64,000 nucleotides of DNA from assembly GCF_027744825.2 (NCBI RefSeq), contig NC_071338.1, positions 23,126,001 through 23,190,000 of the forward strand, in the 5' to 3' direction. This document shows, piece after piece, positions 60,561 through 64,000 of this stretch. Under the pieces are notes generated by a model. That model ran no database searches. It had not been told where the DNA came from and was given only the letters and a program-made list of their open reading frames with translations. A program made the translations under genes and the position numbers. This DNA comes from Synchiropus splendidus (lineage: Eukaryota > Chordata > Actinopteri > Syngnathiformes > Callionymidae). Each line of letters begins with the position of its first letter. The first letter of the stretch is position 1.

Positions 60561-63500
60561 TAGAGGAATATCAGGGTGGTGACGTCAATGGTTGAACTGT
60601 AGGATGGAAACTCAGTGGACTCTATGATAGAGGGACACAAAGTGAGACTTTGATACACCTCCAACTTCAGGAGCTATTGTCATTGTCATTTGCCCACTGA
60701 GCCGGCACACAAAGTGAATCTTCCGAAGCAGTCTCTCATGGATGCATCACATCACACCCACTCCAAAAACACTTCAATCCAACTTTGTCTCTTTCCCTCC
60801 ATCCCTGTCGCTCAACAGACCTGTAACTCGTGAGGCGTTTAATTACTGCAAACACGGAGTGTCACATCAGGTGAGAGACAGAAGCATGTTGAAGAGCATC
60901 TCCTGAAATGTAAACCAGAGACCATCGCTCACTCTGCTGTCATGTGAACTGATGCAAACGACACCTGCAGTTGTTTGTCCTCTCTGTTAGTGATCTGGCG
61001 CGCACCTACGAGGAGCATGATGTATATACATTAGATGTTTTTCATCTACTCTCTCTGAGTGCTACCGAGTCTGATGGTGAACTTAAAAGGCCGGTGACAT
61101 TGAGGCTTCAAAGTTAAACCGCAGCATCAAAGCCAGTTTGAACATGTTGAAATATTTATTCTTTCTATTCCGAATAACTGCTGGCTTTTGGTTTGGGGCG
61201 TCTGCAGGACAGAGGTCAGAGGAGGAGTTCAGGAGAGTTTGCATTTTGTATCAGAAGAAAAAAAAAACACACACACACACAGTGTCTCTTGAAAGAAGCC
61301 AATGAAATTTTAAAAGCTCTCCACTGAGTGAAAAGGACAAATACAAGATGAATAAAGGCGAGTGAGTGAGACAGTGAGAAGGAGATACCGCCCGTAGGAG
61401 GAGACACCAGGAGTCCTTTTTAGCAAAGTGCAGGCAGGTTGACTCGGCAGCAAAAGTGACTTTGAAAGCGTGGGCCAGTCCCTGCTGGCGAGGTGAGGCG
61501 GCGTTTAGGAAGAAAGAGGCGAATCAAAGCGGCCCGAGGCTTGACAGGGCGACGACATTAGGCATTCTCCTCCTCTCATCCCCTAAGGTGCTCGTCCTCT
61601 GCAAGGTGGAACCACACTCGCAAAGTCGGGGAAGAAACAAAAGAACCTGCTTGTATGGGTTTTTTTTTTGTTTTTTTTAACTGTCCCGGACCATTGTGTC
61701 CTTCAATTGACTGTCTTTGATTGTCTTTAAGAAAATGAAGTTTTCATCTTCAAGGTAAAAATCATGCTTTTCTTCAAAGACACTCTTAATATTTAACAAC
61801 CCACCAGGTACCAATTAAGCCAAGGACATCCTACTATAAATATAATAATAGCTACCAACGCTAGACTCTGAATACGGAACTTTTTTAGGAGAGGTATTGA
61901 GGGATCGTAACAGGAGAAAAAAAGAAATAAAGTTTGGAGCAACACAGCAGCCACGTCAACTGAAACCTAGACCAGTTTCCTGATTTTTACATTTCGACGA
62001 TAACAATGATGTAACAGTGGTCGGCCTATTGTCCAATGTCAACAGGAGCCTGCGTTTCATACAGAGACAGTGTTGCGGAGGCTTTTTGTGCTGTCAGACT
62101 GGCTTCCACACAAATCTGATGGGAAAATATTTCTGACTGTGATGATGTCATCTGGCTTGTCGTAACTCTACTTTTAGTTGCCTTGTGGTGGGAACTTTTT
62201 TTTTCTTCTCCTTCCCCCCTCCTAGACTTTCTTCCACCTCAGAAACTGAATGAAAATACTAGCAATTTGGGTAGCAATATCATGCAGCAGACTGTCTCAC
62301 GATACTTCAGCTCCTTCAGTAGCATATGGGGCTCCAAGTTTGGGGCGTTTGTAATGAATGAATAAGTGATGAATTTATGAAGGTAGCATGTGTGTGAGGT
62401 TGAACAATTCCCACCAAAGGTCAAGTAACTGATGACCCTTTTGGAAATTTTAACATGTCCTAAAGGTAGGGTATGAGATTGCTTTTTTCCCTACTGTTTT
62501 TTTCAAAACCATATTTCTTAAACTCTAAATTGAAAAATAAAATACATGTAGAACACTTGTAGATCCTCCATGAAACCTCCATCCATTTTCCCATCACCAT
62601 ATAACCCTTCATCTTTCTCATTGTTTGTTTAAACACTCAGAATGGCCATGAGTCTTCGTGGTCATGCTATCAGTATGCTTCGGAACTAATGTGGTCAGTG
62701 CGTTTTAAAGTAATATTGAATACAATTTTGAGCCAGATATGTTTGATGAGAGGCCACATGAAAGACCAAGTGGGCTGTATCAGGTCCGTAGGCATTAAAT
62801 TTGACATATGGCTTTTCCATTCTGCATGAACAGATCTTTTGCGGGTTGTTTTGGGCAATCTAGAGGCTCTGTTGGGTTAAATATGGGTTGTTGCTCTCGT
62901 CAAACATCTTTCCCCTTCAGGAGATTGAATGTATATGCATGACAAAATGAGAATTTTCATTTAAACAGAATGAACATGGGATTACGGCGCTTGTGTGTGG
63001 GCACCTTCATGCACACCAACCATCGCACACATACACCAAAAGAAATAATAGAAGGAGGTTCAGCAGAATAAGTATCAGCACTGAGCGAGAGAAATGGTCG
63101 CTGAAGTTGAGACTTTTGTGCAGTCGCGTGGGTGTGCGCTAAAGTGTATAGGCCCCGGTCAAAACCCCTCTCAGCACTTCATCACAGACATATGCTGACT
63201 AGAGGCTTTATGCCATTTGATGAAGTGTGGCCACCAGTTGTGAGTTTGATATTCTGGATCTTTCTCTTTCACTCAGATCAACAAACAGAAAAGCTGAATT
63301 ACTTGGGCATACACACAAATCCACACGTTATTCAGTGTTTGTACGAATGAAATTCAGTGAATATCAAAGTATATTCAGTGCACTGTGGAATACACGACAT
63401 GCCTTTGCCTCATGAAATGTCACTAGTTTAATAATGCAGACTGTTCGTGTATGTGGCTGTGTTTATGTGTGTGTCAGCCCTTAAAACCTCAGTTTCTTAA

Positions 63501-63610
63501 AAGGTACAAAATAAGTGTTTGGGACTATTTTCAGTGAGAGATAAATCCACACTTGCAGCATAATGAGCAAATCTTTGGGCAGGACAGTTTATGTGGTTTC
63601 CTCTTCATGA

Positions 63611-63611
<1 letters not shown>
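60561..63611. other. Non-coding block, nothing specific recognised
   Basis: Contains a CA run at about 61270-61281, T-rich runs at 61660-61678 and 62196-62203, and repeat-free stretches such as GCGTTTAATTACTGCAAACAC near 60836 that could be regulatory. No gene, RNA or mobile element identified. Confidence 0.45.

Positions 63612-63647
<36 letters not shown>
63612..63647. repeat. (TG)n microsatellite
   Basis: About 18 perfect TG units. Confidence 0.95.
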
Positions 63648-63650
<3 letters not shown>

Positions 63651-64000
63651 CAGTCAAAAAGTGTCTCTAAGTGCAACAATGTGGCTCATTTTTAATAGTT
63701 TCCCAACAACAATGGGACTCTGTGGCACAGAGGAATAATATATCAGGCTAAGGATACTCACACTCTACTTCTTAGCCGGATCAATTCATTGTTCCTCGCA
63801 GTGATACGTGCATTATGTGCATTTAAATGAAATAAATGAAATGTCAACACATTTGTCTCCTGCTTTTTCAGCGCCGTAACACAGAGTTTCTACATCCACC
63901 CTCCCTGTGCATATCTGCTGCTGCATAATTCATTCATAAATGTATTAAATGATTAATAGAGGAGGGTGTGTTAATGTATTCGGTGTCTACAGTGTTATTA
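63648..64000. other. Non-coding right end, nothing recognised
   Basis: AT-rich with ATTCATTCATAAATG-type words; no feature is supported. Confidence 0.5.

Overview
The window looks like teleost fish genomic DNA. It has many (CA/TG)n microsatellites, a 142-bp (TA)n tract, diverged fish-type mobile elements (V-SINE-like SINEs, RTE-type LINE fragments, LINE 3' tails, hAT-type MITEs) and no compact gene structure. I recognise no complete protein-coding gene on either strand. The longest open frames (for example 28-753 and 17144-17602) are explained by composition or by chance. The window is best read as a gene desert or a very long intron. These calls are by eye, without database searches.

Layout. 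1-11 kb: non-coding DNA with a CATC-rich tract at the left end, one well-preserved hAT-like MITE (4033-4211, flanked by a perfect 8-bp duplication) and several regulatory-looking blocks. 11-25 kb: a block rich in ATCAAT motifs (11.0-11.5 kb), a second MITE copy in the opposite orientation (11984-12233), two decayed MITE copies, a CTCF-like motif at 17.18 kb, another hAT-like element (20944-21184) and two SINE relics. 25-42 kb: more AT-rich sequence with scattered regulatory-looking blocks, a SINE (34385-34625), a 20-G run and the (TA)n tract. 42.8-44.1 kb: three adjacent candidate enhancers, the last with two POU octamers and an adjoining SOX-like site. 48-50 kb: three LINE 3' ends and a SINE tail. 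51.4-52.5 kb: a local element present in three same-direction copies. 53.5-54.3 kb: the only place that resembles a gene start, a minus-strand, CpG-containing candidate first exon with a perfect splice donor. 55.5-56.1 kb: a 549-bp non-autonomous hAT element. 58.8-60.6 kb: two RTE reverse-transcriptase fragments in non-colinear order. 60.6-64 kb: ordinary non-coding DNA.

How the parts may work together. If the candidate exon is real, its gene is transcribed leftwards and most of the window (1-53 kb) would be its first intron or upstream-like regulatory territory, with the AT-rich, homeobox/POU-type blocks as candidate enhancers. The most interesting pattern is that the palindromic MITE family carries a CTCF-like motif in each arm, pointing inward, and that two further CTCF-like motifs outside the MITEs (17176 on +, 45307 on -) are also convergent. 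This suggests, as inference only, that a transposon family supplied paired architectural-protein sites. All regulatory calls rest on motif reading; conservation and occupancy data would decide them.
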